Assembly (NCBI GenBank): GCA_002863125.1
Contig: PKEB01000028.1
Location: forward strand, 1 to 64,000
Length of the DNA: 64,000 nt
Direction: 5' to 3'
Origin: Flavobacteriales bacterium
GTDB taxonomy: Bacteria; Bacteroidota; Bacteroidia; Flavobacteriales_D; Sanyastnellaceae
A program made the position numbers and the translations under genes. The notes under the pieces were generated by a model, which saw only the letters and a program-made list of their open reading frames with translations, had not been told where the DNA came from and made no database searches. Position 1 is the first letter of the stretch; every line of letters begins with the position of its first letter. This document shows, piece after piece, positions 35,944 through 44,644 of the stretch.

Positions 35944-36363
35944 ATGGCTACAAACCGCACATTCACCATGATCAAGCCCGATGCCACTGGCGCGGGCCAC
36001 ACAGGCAAGATCATCGACCGCATCATCGGAGCTGGATTCTCCATCAAGGCGATGAAGTGGACGCAATTGAGCATTGACGATGCCAAAGCATTCTACGCCG
36101 TTCACGCCGAACGCCCATTCTTCGGTGAATTGACGGAGTACATGAGCAGCGGCCCCATCGTTGCAGCCATCCTCGAAAAGGACAACGCAGTGGCGGACTT
36201 TCGGCAGCTGATTGGTGCCACTAACCCGGCCGAAGCAGCGCCTGGAACGATCCGCGCCGATTTCGCCGAGAGCATTGCAGCCAATGCCGTGCACGGTTCG
36301 GACAGCGACGAGAATGCAGCCATCGAAGGCGCATTTTACTTCAGCGCCCGCGAGCTCGCATAA
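35944..36363 (+). CDS. ndk: nucleoside diphosphate kinase
   Basis: Transfers the gamma phosphate of ATP to nucleoside diphosphates through a phosphohistidine. The 139-residue protein has FTMIKPDA at the N-terminus, [30 protein letters not shown] and the catalytic-histidine context [13 protein letters not shown]. Its length is standard. It has its own promoter and a bidirectional terminator, so it is transcribed alone. Confidence 0.97.
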   Translation: MATNRTFTMIKPDATGAGHTGKIIDRIIGAGFSIKAMKWTQLSIDDAKAFYAVHAERPFFGELTEYMSSGPIVAAILEKDNAVADFRQLIGATNPAEAAPGTIRADFAESIAANAVHGSDSDENAAIEGAFYFSARELA

Positions 36364-36382
36364 GCACCATCACACCCCATTG

Positions 36383-36411
36383 AAAAGCCTCCCACCGCGG
36401 AGGCTTTTTTT
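36383..36411. terminator. bidirectional terminator between ndk and the helicase
   Basis: AAAAGCCTCC (36383-36392) pairs with GGAGGCTTTT (36399-36408) around a 6-nt loop. A T run follows on the plus strand and an A/T-rich flank on the minus strand. It lies right after both convergent stop codons. Confidence 0.8.
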
Positions 36412-37858
36412 ATTCAAAAAAATCGTCGGAGAAATTCAGCAGGGCCAATTCCGTTTGCGCCCGGGTAAAAGCCGTGTAGAGCCACCGGAGCCATTCGGTG
36501 TTCAGCGTGTCTTCTGTGACGTAGCCGGGGTCGATGATGACGGATTGCCATTGGCCGCCTTGAGCCTTGTGGCAGGTAAGCGACCAGGCAAATTTAACTT
36601 GCAGGGCTTGAAAGCATTCGTCGGCTTTGACGGCCTTGAGGATGGCGGATTTGGAGCCCAAATGAATGTAGTCTGCTGCAATCGCCTCTTGCAGGATCTG
36701 CACGTCGGCGTAAGGGATGGACGGCAGGTCGGATTCGAGAATGCTGAGGTTGACGGTTACCTCGAAAACACCCCAATCGGCGGCATCAGCGAACTCCACC
36801 TCGACGCGAGCGAATTGCACACCGTAGCGTTCGAAGCGCTTGAGTACTTTGGTCACCACCACCACATCGCCGTTGGCCAGGAGCGTGGTAGGCACGGTGT
36901 CCACCGAAGCGAGCCAGTGGTAGTTGTTTTTGACGACCATCAACCGGTCGCCGGCTTCGAGGCTTTCCTCGCGCCATAGGATGCGGTGGCGAATCTGCTG
37001 GTTGAACGCCTGGGCGCGCTTGTTGGACCGGGTGATGATGCCGACGTTGTCCTCCCCGTGCCGGTCAAACGCCGTTTCGATGTATTCCTGCAGGTCGTAG
37101 CCGTTGATCCGCCGGATGTCGCTCATGCCGTCGATCTTGAATTGCGGCCAACGCGCTTCTCCCGCCTCGATTTGCAGGCGCAAGCGGTGTGCATTGAAGA
37201 GGATGCCGCTGTCCATTTCCTGCCGCACCACGTCGGTCAGGCGCACGGTGGCCACGGTCAAAGCGAAATCGCGGCGCATCTGGTTTTCGTTCAAAGCCGG
37301 GCTTTCGGATTCACCCACCGGTGGCAATTGCGCGTCGTCGCCGACCAATACGAGCCGACATCCCTCGCCGCTGAACACGAATTCCATCAGGTCATCGAGC
37401 AGGCTTCGGTACTGCATGCCGCCGCCGTCGCTCCGCGCGCGCCCTTCCCCGATCATCGAGGCTTCGTCCACGATGAAAACCGTGTTTTCCCGGGTATTGG
37501 TCGCGAGCCCGAACGCGGGATTGCCGTCGCCGCTGCGCTTGGTGCGGTAAATGAGTCGGTGGATGGTCGAAGCATACAGGTGGGCGTACGATTGCATGAC
37601 CTTGGCTGCGCGTCCGGTGGGAGCCAGCAACACAGGGCGCTGCCCGTATTCACGAAGCACGCGCACCAAGGCCCCAACGCTCGTGGTTTTACCGGTGCCT
37701 GCATACCCGCGGATCATGATGGCACACCGTGGTTGGGTGCTGAAATGGAACCGAGCCAATGCATGAATCAACCGCCCTTGGCCGTCGGTCGGCGCGTGGG
37801 GGAAATGCCGCGCCATGCTGTCGACAAACGCCTCGATTTGAGCGGTGGATTCAACCAT
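36410..37858 (-). CDS. RecD/Dda-like superfamily 1 DNA helicase
   Basis: A 482-residue AAA-type ATPase of the RecD2/Dda group. Motif I is RGYAGTGKTTSVGAL, motif II VFIVDEASMIGEG, motif III LVLVGDDAQLPPVG, and the C-terminal motifs are FAWSLTCHKAQGGQW (motif V) and WLRWLYTAFTRAQ (motif VI). It unwinds DNA 5'-3' in related proteins. No recBC-like partners are adjacent. The ATG at 37858 has a -7 box 5 nt upstream. Confidence 0.9.
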   Translation of the reverse strand: MVESTAQIEAFVDSMARHFPHAPTDGQGRLIHALARFHFSTQPRCAIMIRGYAGTGKTTSVGALVRVLREYGQRPVLLAPTGRAAKVMQSYAHLYASTIHRLIYRTKRSGDGNPAFGLATNTRENTVFIVDEASMIGEGRARSDGGGMQYRSLLDDLMEFVFSGEGCRLVLVGDDAQLPPVGESESPALNENQMRRDFALTVATVRLTDVVRQEMDSGILFNAHRLRLQIEAGEARWPQFKIDGMSDIRRINGYDLQEYIETAFDRHGEDNVGIITRSNKRAQAFNQQIRHRILWREESLEAGDRLMVVKNNYHWLASVDTVPTTLLANGDVVVVTKVLKRFERYGVQFARVEVEFADAADWGVFEVTVNLSILESDLPSIPYADVQILQEAIAADYIHLGSKSAILKAVKADECFQALQVKFAWSLTCHKAQGGQWQSVIIDPGYVTEDTLNTEWLRWLYTAFTRAQTELALLNFSDDFFE

Positions 37859-37863
37859 AAAAG

Positions 37864-37871
37864 CGAAGGTA
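37864..37871 (-). promoter_or_regulatory. -7-like box TACCTTCG, 5 nt before the helicase start
   Basis: On the minus strand TACCTTCG, then CTTTT, then the ATG at 37858. A TTG lies 16 nt further upstream. Confidence 0.5.
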
Positions 37872-38002
37872 GGTGGCGGGGGTGTTCCAACGAAAGAAAC
37901 TTCCTCACCTGTGGAATTTGAGGACGTCGGGAATCGTCGTAGATTCGCATCCGGTTTACACGGCAGAAGCGCAACGCGCCGACGCCCCTTGAATGAAATT
38001 CG

Positions 38003-38884
38003 ATGGATACCTTCTTCAAAGAAATCAACAAGTACGTTGTCTCGATTTTCCTGTTTTTCGCAGGTTTGAGCTTCTTAATCAAGTACCTGAGCGGCGATAA
38101 ATTGGAAAGCCAACCTACCGCTATGCTTCTGGCTTCATTGGCCCTGATCGCCGTTGCGGTGTTGGCCATGCCGATGGTGTTGGAGCGCTTGAATAGCAAG
38201 CACTACCGCATCATGATGGCTGTGGGTACCGTCTCCGCCCTGTGGTTGGGATACGAAGTGTTTCACAGCGTGGACGAGGAAATCGAATTCCGCGAGCTGA
38301 AGGCGCGCATCGACTCCGAGACGGTCCAAGCATTGAAGGACATCCGCGATGCGCAGGATGCGTACCACGACATCTATGGCATCTACTGCAACGACTTTGA
38401 CTCGCTCCAGACGTTCTTGTACGAAGAAGTCATCCCGGTGAGCTTCAACATGGGGTCATTCAACGACACTTTGCCCGAAGACAAGAGCCGAGAAATGGGG
38501 TTGGTGCTGACGCGCGAAGAACTCGGCCCCAAGGCTGAAGAGTTGGGCACGACGGAGGACGCCTTCCTCGACCTCATCTCATCGGACAGCACCACCTACA
38601 AGGTCCGCGACGTCATTTACACCTCTTTCTATGCGGAGAACTTCGAACCGGAAATCCGAGCAGCCAAGCGATTGCCACGCGTGTCGGTGGACAGCCTGTG
38701 GTTCAACCCGCTGACTGGTGAGCGCTTTTTGCTCGAGACCGACAGCGTCGAGTCGGGTGGTTTGACCCTCTCCACGGTCTTGGTCAAGGACCCCACGCCA
38801 TTTGGCCGGGAGAAAGTAAAAAAAGATACCTTGCGGTTTGGCTCCCTGACGGAAGCACACACCGATGGTAACTGGCGCAACTGA
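38003..38884 (+). CDS. uncharacterised membrane-anchored protein
   Basis: A 293-residue protein with three membrane spans at the N-terminus (about residues 10-28, 40-60 and 70-86) and then a long soluble, acidic domain. The soluble part contains VQALKDIRDAQDAYHDIYG, suggesting a helical stalk, and ends with a polar tail. I do not recognise a catalytic motif. It overlaps the DUF3822 gene by 20 bases and heads the run to coaD. A TAGATTCG box at 37940-37947 may be its promoter, giving a leader of about 50 nt. Confidence 0.72.
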   Translation: MDTFFKEINKYVVSIFLFFAGLSFLIKYLSGDKLESQPTAMLLASLALIAVAVLAMPMVLERLNSKHYRIMMAVGTVSALWLGYEVFHSVDEEIEFRELKARIDSETVQALKDIRDAQDAYHDIYGIYCNDFDSLQTFLYEEVIPVSFNMGSFNDTLPEDKSREMGLVLTREELGPKAEELGTTEDAFLDLISSDSTTYKVRDVIYTSFYAENFEPEIRAAKRLPRVSVDSLWFNPLTGERFLLETDSVESGGLTLSTVLVKDPTPFGREKVKKDTLRFGSLTEAHTDGNWRN

Positions 38885-39629
38885 TCCCAACGCATTCGAT
38901 GGCACCCTGCTGATTGGCTGGGATGGTGAATGCGTGCATTGGATTGCCCTGGACAGCAATGGCATTGCTGACCACGGCGTGGATGCAGAAATCGGTTCAC
39001 TTACGGAACTTTCGCATCGTTTTTCTGGTGCTGCTGCGGTCAAGTTGAGTTTGCTCCGCCCGGTGTGCTCACTGATGCCCGCCGCTGTGGCTGAAGGCAT
39101 CGAGACGCACGTGCTGGGGCTGCAACACGGCCCGCAAGACCACACGTCGATCAGCCGAACGTTCTTATCCGACCGGCTCGGTGAAGGCATGGCCTTGATC
39201 GAATCTGGACACTTCGGTAGCGAAGACCTCTTTTTGAAGGCCTTCCCACTCGGGCAGTGGACGTCGTCGACGTTGGCGGCGATTGAATCCGGCATGAACG
39301 CGGCCCGTGCCGCTGCATCGACACATACGGTGCACGTGGACGTGGCCGATGGCCGCGCTTTGATGATGCGGTTTGATGCCAGTGGATTGCGTTGGTGTTC
39401 CGTCACGGAAGACGTGGCTGGCGATGGCATCCTGTACCACGTGGTGAATTCATTTCACCGGGAGGATGTGGACCCGACAGCCGCTCAATGCCGCGTTGTT
39501 TTCTCCGGCGGCATCACCGAAGAGGCTCCCATCGTCCATCAATTCAAGCGATTCTTTGAGGCCGTCGAATTGGCGTCCGCGCATGCGGAGCTGGGCGAGT
39601 CGGGCCTTTTGATGCATTTGGCCAAATGA
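38865..39629 (+). CDS. DUF3822 family protein
   Basis: A 254-residue protein of the Bacteroidota-specific DUF3822 family. The fold is thought to be of the actin/ASKHA-like type; here LLIGWDGECVHWIALD at the N-terminus and CRVVFSGGITEEAPIVHQF near the C-terminus would be the matching segments. The gene is usually found directly upstream of rsmD and coaD, exactly as here. The start overlaps the previous gene by 20 bases and the end overlaps rsmD by 4. Function unknown. Confidence 0.8.
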   Translation: MVTGATDPNAFDGTLLIGWDGECVHWIALDSNGIADHGVDAEIGSLTELSHRFSGAAAVKLSLLRPVCSLMPAAVAEGIETHVLGLQHGPQDHTSISRTFLSDRLGEGMALIESGHFGSEDLFLKAFPLGQWTSSTLAAIESGMNAARAAASTHTVHVDVADGRALMMRFDASGLRWCSVTEDVAGDGILYHVVNSFHREDVDPTAAQCRVVFSGGITEEAPIVHQFKRFFEAVELASAHAELGESGLLMHLAK

Positions 39630-40159
39630 GGATTACAGGAGGCAAATGGAAGGGGCGAAGGCCCAAGGTGGCGAAGGGGTTCAAAGGCCGCCCGACGACC
39701 GATTTCGGTCGCGAGGGCTTGTTCAACCTGCTCAATGCCCGGGTAGACCTCGAGGGATTGCACGTTTTGGAACTGTTTGGCGGCACCGGAATGGTGGCGT
39801 TGGAATTTCTGAGCCGGGACTGCGGTTCAGTGACGTCGGTAGAAAGCGACCCCAAGGCCGTTCGCGGCATGTCGATGCTGGCCCGGGATTGGGACATTGA
39901 CGATTGGTCGGTGGTTCGGGGCAATGCCCTGCAATTCATTGATCGGTCATTGACCCAGTATGATTTGATTTTTGCCGACCCACCCTATGATTTGCCCGAA
40001 TTGCCCGAATTGCCCGAGCGGGTTTTAGGCGGTTCTTTGTTGGTGCCCGGCGGCTGGTTTATCTTGGAGCACGGAGAACGAACCGATGTGTCGGGCTGTG
40101 CGCATTATGTGGAAACCCGAAAGTACGGTCACGTCCATTTTAGTTTGTTCACGACTTGA
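39626..40159 (+). CDS. rsmD: 16S rRNA (guanine(966)-N2)-methyltransferase
   Basis: SAM-dependent methyltransferase that modifies G966 of 16S rRNA. N-terminal RITGGKWKGRRPKV and RPTTDFGREGLFNLL are family signatures, the SAM-binding motif is VLELFGGTGMVALEFLS, and catalytic motif IV is DPPY (residues about 117-120). The protein has 177 residues, slightly short. Directly after DPPY, DNA encoding LPELPELPE is built from three 9-bp units. It overlaps the DUF3822 gene by 4 bases. Confidence 0.93.
   Translation: MRITGGKWKGRRPKVAKGFKGRPTTDFGREGLFNLLNARVDLEGLHVLELFGGTGMVALEFLSRDCGSVTSVESDPKAVRGMSMLARDWDIDDWSVVRGNALQFIDRSLTQYDLIFADPPYDLPELPELPERVLGGSLLVPGGWFILEHGERTDVSGCAHYVETRKYGHVHFSLFTT
39992..40018 (+). 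repeat. three tandem 9-bp units in rsmD
   Basis: TTGCCCGAA, TTGCCCGAA and TTGCCCGAG run without a break and encode Leu-Pro-Glu three times, next to the catalytic DPPY motif. Confidence 0.85.
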
Positions 40160-40173
40160 AAATGCAAGGAACG

Positions 40174-40638
40174 ATGAAACGAGCAGTATTCCCCGGGTCG
40201 TTTGACCCCATCACACGCGGGCACCTGAACATCCTCGAGCGGTCGGTGTCCCTTTTCGATGAAGTCATCGTCGCCGTTGGGGTCAATTCTGCGAAGCGTT
40301 CCATGTTCTCATTGGAGCAGCGAATGGCTTGGCTCGAGTCTGTCTGCGCGCGCTTCCCCCACGTGCGCGTCGCATCGTTTGAAGGGCTGACCGCGGATTT
40401 CTGCCGTGCCAACGATGCGCATTGGCTGTTGCGCGGGGTGCGCAATGGCGGCGACTTTGAGTACGAGCGCACCATTGCTCAGATGACCAAAGTGTTGCAC
40501 CCTTCGCTGGAGACAGTCATCCTGTTTACCGACCCTGAGTTTGCCCACATTCACTCCAATGTGGTCCGTGAAATCCTCAAGAACGGGGGAGACGCGTCGG
40601 CGTTTGTTCCCGATGACCTCGCTTTTCCGGATGCGTAA
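40174..40638 (+). CDS. coaD: pantetheine-phosphate adenylyltransferase
   Basis: Fourth step of coenzyme A synthesis: adenylates 4'-phosphopantetheine. It shows AVFPGSFDPITRGHLNILERS (nucleotidyltransferase HxGH-type motif GHLN), the loop WLLRGVRNGGDFEYE, and the C-terminal HSNVVREILKNGGD. Start at the ATG at 40174 (154 residues), where homologues begin; ATG 40162 and TTG 40156 are earlier options. It overlaps the following thioredoxin-like gene by 8 bases. Confidence 0.95.
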   Translation: MKRAVFPGSFDPITRGHLNILERSVSLFDEVIVAVGVNSAKRSMFSLEQRMAWLESVCARFPHVRVASFEGLTADFCRANDAHWLLRGVRNGGDFEYERTIAQMTKVLHPSLETVILFTDPEFAHIHSNVVREILKNGGDASAFVPDDLAFPDA

Positions 40639-42052
40639 CCGCGCGCACTTCATGTTCATCATCGCCGCGTGCGGCGCGTTGCTCGTGGCCCAAACCGCGT
40701 TGGCCCAATCAATTATCGAAGGCACCCTCCAGGTGGAGGACGCGTCGCCGAGTTTGATTCACGTGAAGCGGATTGATTACCCGGCATTGCAGCTGGGGAC
40801 GTGGGTGGAAGAAATTTTGGTGGACGAGGCAGGCGATTTCCGGTGGAATGCCCCTGCTGAAGAAGGGCTCTTCGAATTGGTCGCACCCCCGTGGTCGTGG
40901 ATGGTTTGGGTCCGACCGGACGAACCGTCGTCGTTGCACCTAACTGCAGGTGGCTCCACGGCGCGCCGCTTACTGGGTAGCCCGGGCCGCTCTGCATGGA
41001 CAGGTGAGCACCCGACACAATGGATGGACTCCTTGGTCGACCTTCAGCGCCGGGCCAATCGTTTGCGGGCTGAATTCCTCGTATTGCGCACCAACGGGGT
41101 GGATGTGCAGCAGCGGGATTCCCTCGTGAGGCTGAACGCCGAGCTGGAGGCATCGTTTGAATCCCAATGGTCTCGGGCGGTCAATGGTTGCGCGACCGAG
41201 TGGGAGTGCGATTTGGCTTGGCAAATCAAGTTGAATGAAGCGGTGGGGCTGGGCCGATCCCGCGTTGTCTTGGATTCCCTGTGGAATGCGAGCAGCATGG
41301 GCAATCCAGAGCGGACGTGGGCGAGTCGTTTGGCATCTCCAGGAGCCTACTCAGGCTGGCGTGCGGTGTACGGAGGATGGTGGTTGGAGCGCCAGGTGGA
41401 TTGGGCGAAATTGAACGAGGCCGTTTTTACGGCCAACATCGATTCGTTGGCTTCGGCCATGGGCGGTCGGTGGAAGGACGTGGACCGCGCCGAAATGGCG
41501 GCCGCTTGGCTGGACAAAGCCATTGACCAACCGGATGCGCTCGTTCGTTCCGTGTGGGAGACGTTTGCGTTTCCTGCGCCGTTGGTCACGGCGTACCGCG
41601 CCTTGGGGGATGACCGCAAAATCGGACGGATCGGATACGCTGTTGGCGACCTGCCCTGGACCCTTCCCAATGGTGATTTGAGCAGCATGGGGGAGCAATG
41701 CCGGCAGCCCTGGACGGTTATTTTGGCTCTGAAGAACGGCTCTGGCTTGGCCGCACGCGAGCGCGAGGTGTTTTCACAGGTTGCTGAAAACATGGACCGC
41801 CGAGACGTATGCTGGGTGGTGCTGTCCCTCGATGAAAATGAAACGAACTGGCGGCAAACCCTGTCCGGCCGTCGCACCTTGGACGAAACGGTGGGCTGGG
41901 TTGGCAACACCCCGCGCGTCATGGAAACGCTGGGTTTGGCGGTGGTGCCGCAAGTTGTAGTCTTGGATGAGGATGGCAAGATCGCCGGCCTCAACATGCC
42001 CTTGCCGAGTGAAGGGTTGCAACGCCGGCTGCAGGTGGTTTTGCCGCGCTGA
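40631..42052 (+). CDS. exported protein with a degenerate thioredoxin-like C-terminal domain
   Basis: A 473-residue exported protein with a signal peptide (FMFIIAACGALLVAQTALAQ). The N-terminal part is beta-rich and carbohydrate-binding or DUF4369-like; a helical middle follows. The last ~110 residues resemble a thioredoxin-like (TlpA) domain with the segments VCWVVLSLDEN and VVPQVVVLDEDGKIAG. The expected CxxC is absent: the site reads WTVILALKNGSGL. The function is therefore not disulfide reduction. The start at 40631 overlaps coaD by 8 bases. Confidence 0.7.
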   Translation: MRNRAHFMFIIAACGALLVAQTALAQSIIEGTLQVEDASPSLIHVKRIDYPALQLGTWVEEILVDEAGDFRWNAPAEEGLFELVAPPWSWMVWVRPDEPSSLHLTAGGSTARRLLGSPGRSAWTGEHPTQWMDSLVDLQRRANRLRAEFLVLRTNGVDVQQRDSLVRLNAELEASFESQWSRAVNGCATEWECDLAWQIKLNEAVGLGRSRVVLDSLWNASSMGNPERTWASRLASPGAYSGWRAVYGGWWLERQVDWAKLNEAVFTANIDSLASAMGGRWKDVDRAEMAAAWLDKAIDQPDALVRSVWETFAFPAPLVTAYRALGDDRKIGRIGYAVGDLPWTLPNGDLSSMGEQCRQPWTVILALKNGSGLAAREREVFSQVAENMDRRDVCWVVLSLDENETNWRQTLSGRRTLDETVGWVGNTPRVMETLGLAVVPQVVVLDEDGKIAGLNMPLPSEGLQRRLQVVLPR

Positions 42053-42060
42053 TTGTTCGG

Positions 42061-42690
42061 TCAGCCCTTGGAAGCCTTCGCAGTAGCGCGGTCCATCAGG
42101 GCCAAGATGCTGGGGTAGGCGCCGTTTCGCACGGCCGCTGGAAGAGGTGCGGGGAGCCAATGCACCCCGGTAATGCCCTCGATGGTCTGGGGAGCGCCGG
42201 GCGTGTTCCCACCTGCATGCTCCGCCAAGAACCAAAAGGTGATTTTCAGGATCGGAACGCCGTTTTCTTCATAGGTGTGGTAGGTCTTGCCCAAGTCCCC
42301 GGTCAACGTCAGCTGGCCGATGCCGGTCTCTTCTTCCACTTCACGCACAGCAGCGTCTTCAATTTTTTCGTCCGGCTCCACTTTGCCTTTGGCAAGGTCC
42401 CATTTTCCATTGCGTTCAATCCAGAGGTAGGCACCTTCTCGGTTGCGCACCACACAGCCGGCGGCGAGGACTTCGCGGTAGCCATAGCAGAAACTCATCC
42501 ACAGCGCTTCGGGGTTGGAGGACAGGAGCACGATGCCATTCAAATCCGGGTGTTGTCGGATGAGATTCGGCAGCGCGTCAAGGGTGGATTTGTCCGGTTC
42601 GCGGATGACAAGCGAATGCGCATCGGTGGGGGTATTTTCTTGAAAAAACACCGGCCGGTTCATGATGTAAACTTCATACATTCGTGCCAT
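42061..42690 (-). CDS. NUDIX hydrolase
   Basis: A 209-residue protein with an N-terminal domain of unknown role and a C-terminal NUDIX domain. The NUDIX box is textbook: GKVEPDEKIEDAAVREVEEETGI (Gly, then Glu and REVEEETG). Members cleave nucleoside diphosphates linked to other groups; the substrate here is unknown. The ATG at 42690 forms a CATG with the pyrE ATG, so both genes share start-codon bases; a later ATG at 42681 (MYEVYIMNR) is also possible and would remove the overlap. Confidence 0.85.
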   Translation of the reverse strand: MARMYEVYIMNRPVFFQENTPTDAHSLVIREPDKSTLDALPNLIRQHPDLNGIVLLSSNPEALWMSFCYGYREVLAAGCVVRNREGAYLWIERNGKWDLAKGKVEPDEKIEDAAVREVEEETGIGQLTLTGDLGKTYHTYEENGVPILKITFWFLAEHAGGNTPGAPQTIEGITGVHWLPAPLPAAVRNGAYPSILALMDRATAKASKG

Positions 42691-42710
42691 GGTTTTGTCC
42701 GTTGAAAGTA
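42677..42710. promoter_or_regulatory. interlocked promoters of pyrE and the NUDIX gene
   Basis: Plus strand: TACATTCG (42677-42684), then TGCC, then the pyrE ATG (42689). Minus strand: TACTTTCA (42703-42710) lies 12 nt before the NUDIX ATG (42690). Each box lies inside the first codons of the other gene. Confidence 0.45.
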
Positions 42711-43345
42711 GGCGAAAAGTTGCAGAATTCCTTTTGCGAATCAAGGCAATTCAACTCAGTCCAAATGAGCCGTTTACGTGGGCAAGCGGACGCAAGTCGC
42801 CCATTTATTGCGACAACCGAAAGGTGCTGAGCCACCCGGCTGTGCGCACGTTCGTGCGGCAATTGACGGTTGAAGCTATCGAAAAGGAGTACGGCAAAGT
42901 GGATGGGATCGCCGGTGTGGCAACAGGGGGCATTGCGCTCGGCGCATTGGTAGCCCAGGAGTTGGGCCTTCCATTCATTTACGTGCGGTCCAAAGCCAAA
43001 GCACACGGCCTCGGCAACGCCATCGAAGGTGACCTCAGCGTGCTTTCCAACGTCGTTGTCATCGAGGATTTGATCTCCACCGGGCAAAGCAGCTTGAAAG
43101 CGGTCGATACCCTGCGTGAGGCGGGTGTCGAAGTCAAAGGGCTGATTGCCATTTTCACTTACGGCCTTCCTGTGGCACAAGCGGCGTTTGAAGCGTCTCC
43201 GTGCAAGTGGCTCACCCTCACCGATTACCCGACCATGTTGGACCAAGCGTTGGTGGAAGGCTACCTCAACGATGATCAGCGCTCGTTGCTCGACGCCTGG
43301 AACAGCGATCCGGTGGCCTGGAGCGACGCCTTCGAATCGAAATAA
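42689..43345 (+). CDS. pyrE: orotate phosphoribosyltransferase
   Basis: Pyrimidine synthesis enzyme that joins orotate and PRPP to give OMP. It carries FTWASGRKSPIYCDNRKVLS near the N-terminus, the hood VATGGIALGALVAQELGLPF, and the PRPP-binding motif VVVIEDLISTGQSS. 218 residues is normal. The ATG at 42689 fits the family start closely and has a -7 box 4 nt before it. The SRPBCC gene follows after 8 bases. Confidence 0.96.
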   Translation: MVLSVESRRKVAEFLLRIKAIQLSPNEPFTWASGRKSPIYCDNRKVLSHPAVRTFVRQLTVEAIEKEYGKVDGIAGVATGGIALGALVAQELGLPFIYVRSKAKAHGLGNAIEGDLSVLSNVVVIEDLISTGQSSLKAVDTLREAGVEVKGLIAIFTYGLPVAQAAFEASPCKWLTLTDYPTMLDQALVEGYLNDDQRSLLDAWNSDPVAWSDAFESK

Positions 43346-43353
43346 CCGATCCC

Positions 43354-43761
43354 ATGCTCATTGAAAGTCCTGTCATATCGTGTGGCCGCTCGGCTGCATT
43401 TCTGCATGAATACCTCAGCACGCCGAGCAACCTCGAACCCTTGCTCCCAGCGGAACATGTTTCTGAATTTTCCGCCGAAGGCGACACCTGTTCCTTCAAG
43501 GTTACCGGTGGCTTTGCGGTGGTGCTGAAGCGCGTTGAGGGCGAGGCCAACCGCATCGTTCGGTACGCCTCCCAGAAAGGCACCCCCATTCGTTTCACGC
43601 TCGATGTGGTCATTGAACCCCAGGGCGATGAGGTCAGCAACGTCCACATTCAGTGCGACGCCGACCTCAACCCGTTCATGAAAATGATGGCGGAAAAACC
43701 GTTGCAAAGCATCTTCCAAGGCATGGCAGCTGCAGCGGAAAAGGTGTTCCCCGTAGCGTGA
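43354..43761 (+). CDS. SRPBCC (START-like) family protein
   Basis: A 135-residue single-domain protein of the helix-grip SRPBCC fold, with an N-terminal strand IESPVISCGRSAAFLHEYL and a C-terminal helix that ends MAAAAEKVFPV. Members bind hydrophobic ligands; no specific ligand can be named. Genes of this type often lie beside pyrE in Flavobacteriia. It begins 8 nt after the pyrE stop and is convergent with birA. Confidence 0.75.
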   Translation: MLIESPVISCGRSAAFLHEYLSTPSNLEPLLPAEHVSEFSAEGDTCSFKVTGGFAVVLKRVEGEANRIVRYASQKGTPIRFTLDVVIEPQGDEVSNVHIQCDADLNPFMKMMAEKPLQSIFQGMAAAAEKVFPVA

Positions 43762-43777
43762 CGCCACTCGGGCAGGA

Positions 43778-44548
43778 TTACTTCCACAACCAATCCCACG
43801 TCAACGCATCGGAACGGTCCACGGTGAGGATGCGGGGCCGCCCGCCCTCGGGTGTCCACTCCATCTCCAGTGCACCATCGGCATTGACCGCTTTCACGGT
43901 GCCAGCGCCGGACTGCCCCTCGAAACTGAACTGCTCCGTTTGGCCGCGCCCGACGAGGTGTGCATCGTAATCCGACGGTGCATCTTGTGCCTCAATGGCG
44001 TCCAACACGTGCTGCGCCAAGTGCGCTTCGACGTTTGCGATTGGCAGTGGAGCCGCCGTGAACTCCCTCAATGCACAACGGCGTGGTTCTTCTATGTGCG
44101 TTGAATTTACGTTCACGCCAACCCCGACCAAAAGCCCATCCCACGTAGTACCGCGCCATGCGTTTTCGATGAGGATTCCGGCGCATTTCAACCAACGGCC
44201 AGTTTCGTTTTGGATCACGATGTCATTGGGCCATTTGATGCCTACCGTGCGCACACTGGGGGAATCACTGAGCAGGCTGGAAAGGGCACGGCGAATGCTG
44301 GCGGTCACGGCCTTGTTCAGCACCACGGGGTCCCGTTGCGGAGCGTCGGCGGGCCATTTGACTGCCGCTGTCCATGCGAGGTCAAGGCCTGGGGACTGGT
44401 CCCACGCTTTGCCCCGTTGACCGCGTCCCCTCGTTTGATTGGATGTCCAAACCGTCAAGACTTCACCCGGTGAGGCCGTCTTGAGCCATTGGCTTGCGAC
44501 ATCATTGGTGCTTTCGGTTTGTTCGAGGTGGATGCGTGTGCGTTGCAT
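43778..44548 (-). CDS. birA: biotin--[acetyl-CoA-carboxylase] ligase
   Basis: Attaches biotin to the carboxylase carrier protein through biotinyl-AMP. It shows LEQTESTNDVASQWL, the adenylate-binding loop TSNQTRGRGQRGKAW, and the catalytic-domain motif GIKWPNDIVIQ, then GILIENAW. At 256 residues it lacks a DNA-binding N-domain, so it is not a repressor. The start at 44548 is the ATG that places the first conserved block near residue 8; longer in-frame reading upstream overlaps rsfS. Confidence 0.92.
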   Translation of the reverse strand: MQRTRIHLEQTESTNDVASQWLKTASPGEVLTVWTSNQTRGRGQRGKAWDQSPGLDLAWTAAVKWPADAPQRDPVVLNKAVTASIRRALSSLLSDSPSVRTVGIKWPNDIVIQNETGRWLKCAGILIENAWRGTTWDGLLVGVGVNVNSTHIEEPRRCALREFTAAPLPIANVEAHLAQHVLDAIEAQDAPSDYDAHLVGRGQTEQFSFEGQSGAGTVKAVNADGALEMEWTPEGGRPRILTVDRSDALTWDWLWK

Positions 44549-44644
44549 GGGGTGGAATGTCCGGCGCAAAGTTGGCATGTTTTCGCTTTCAGCCGCATCA
44601 CCGTACCACCGCATCATCGTATCTTTCGGTTTGAAACAGAGTGA

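Noticed and set aside
36986-37921. 311-codon open frame on the plus strand
   Set aside because: It lies opposite the RecD-like helicase, whose motifs are complete; the plus-strand translation has no family likeness and follows from GC-rich codons.
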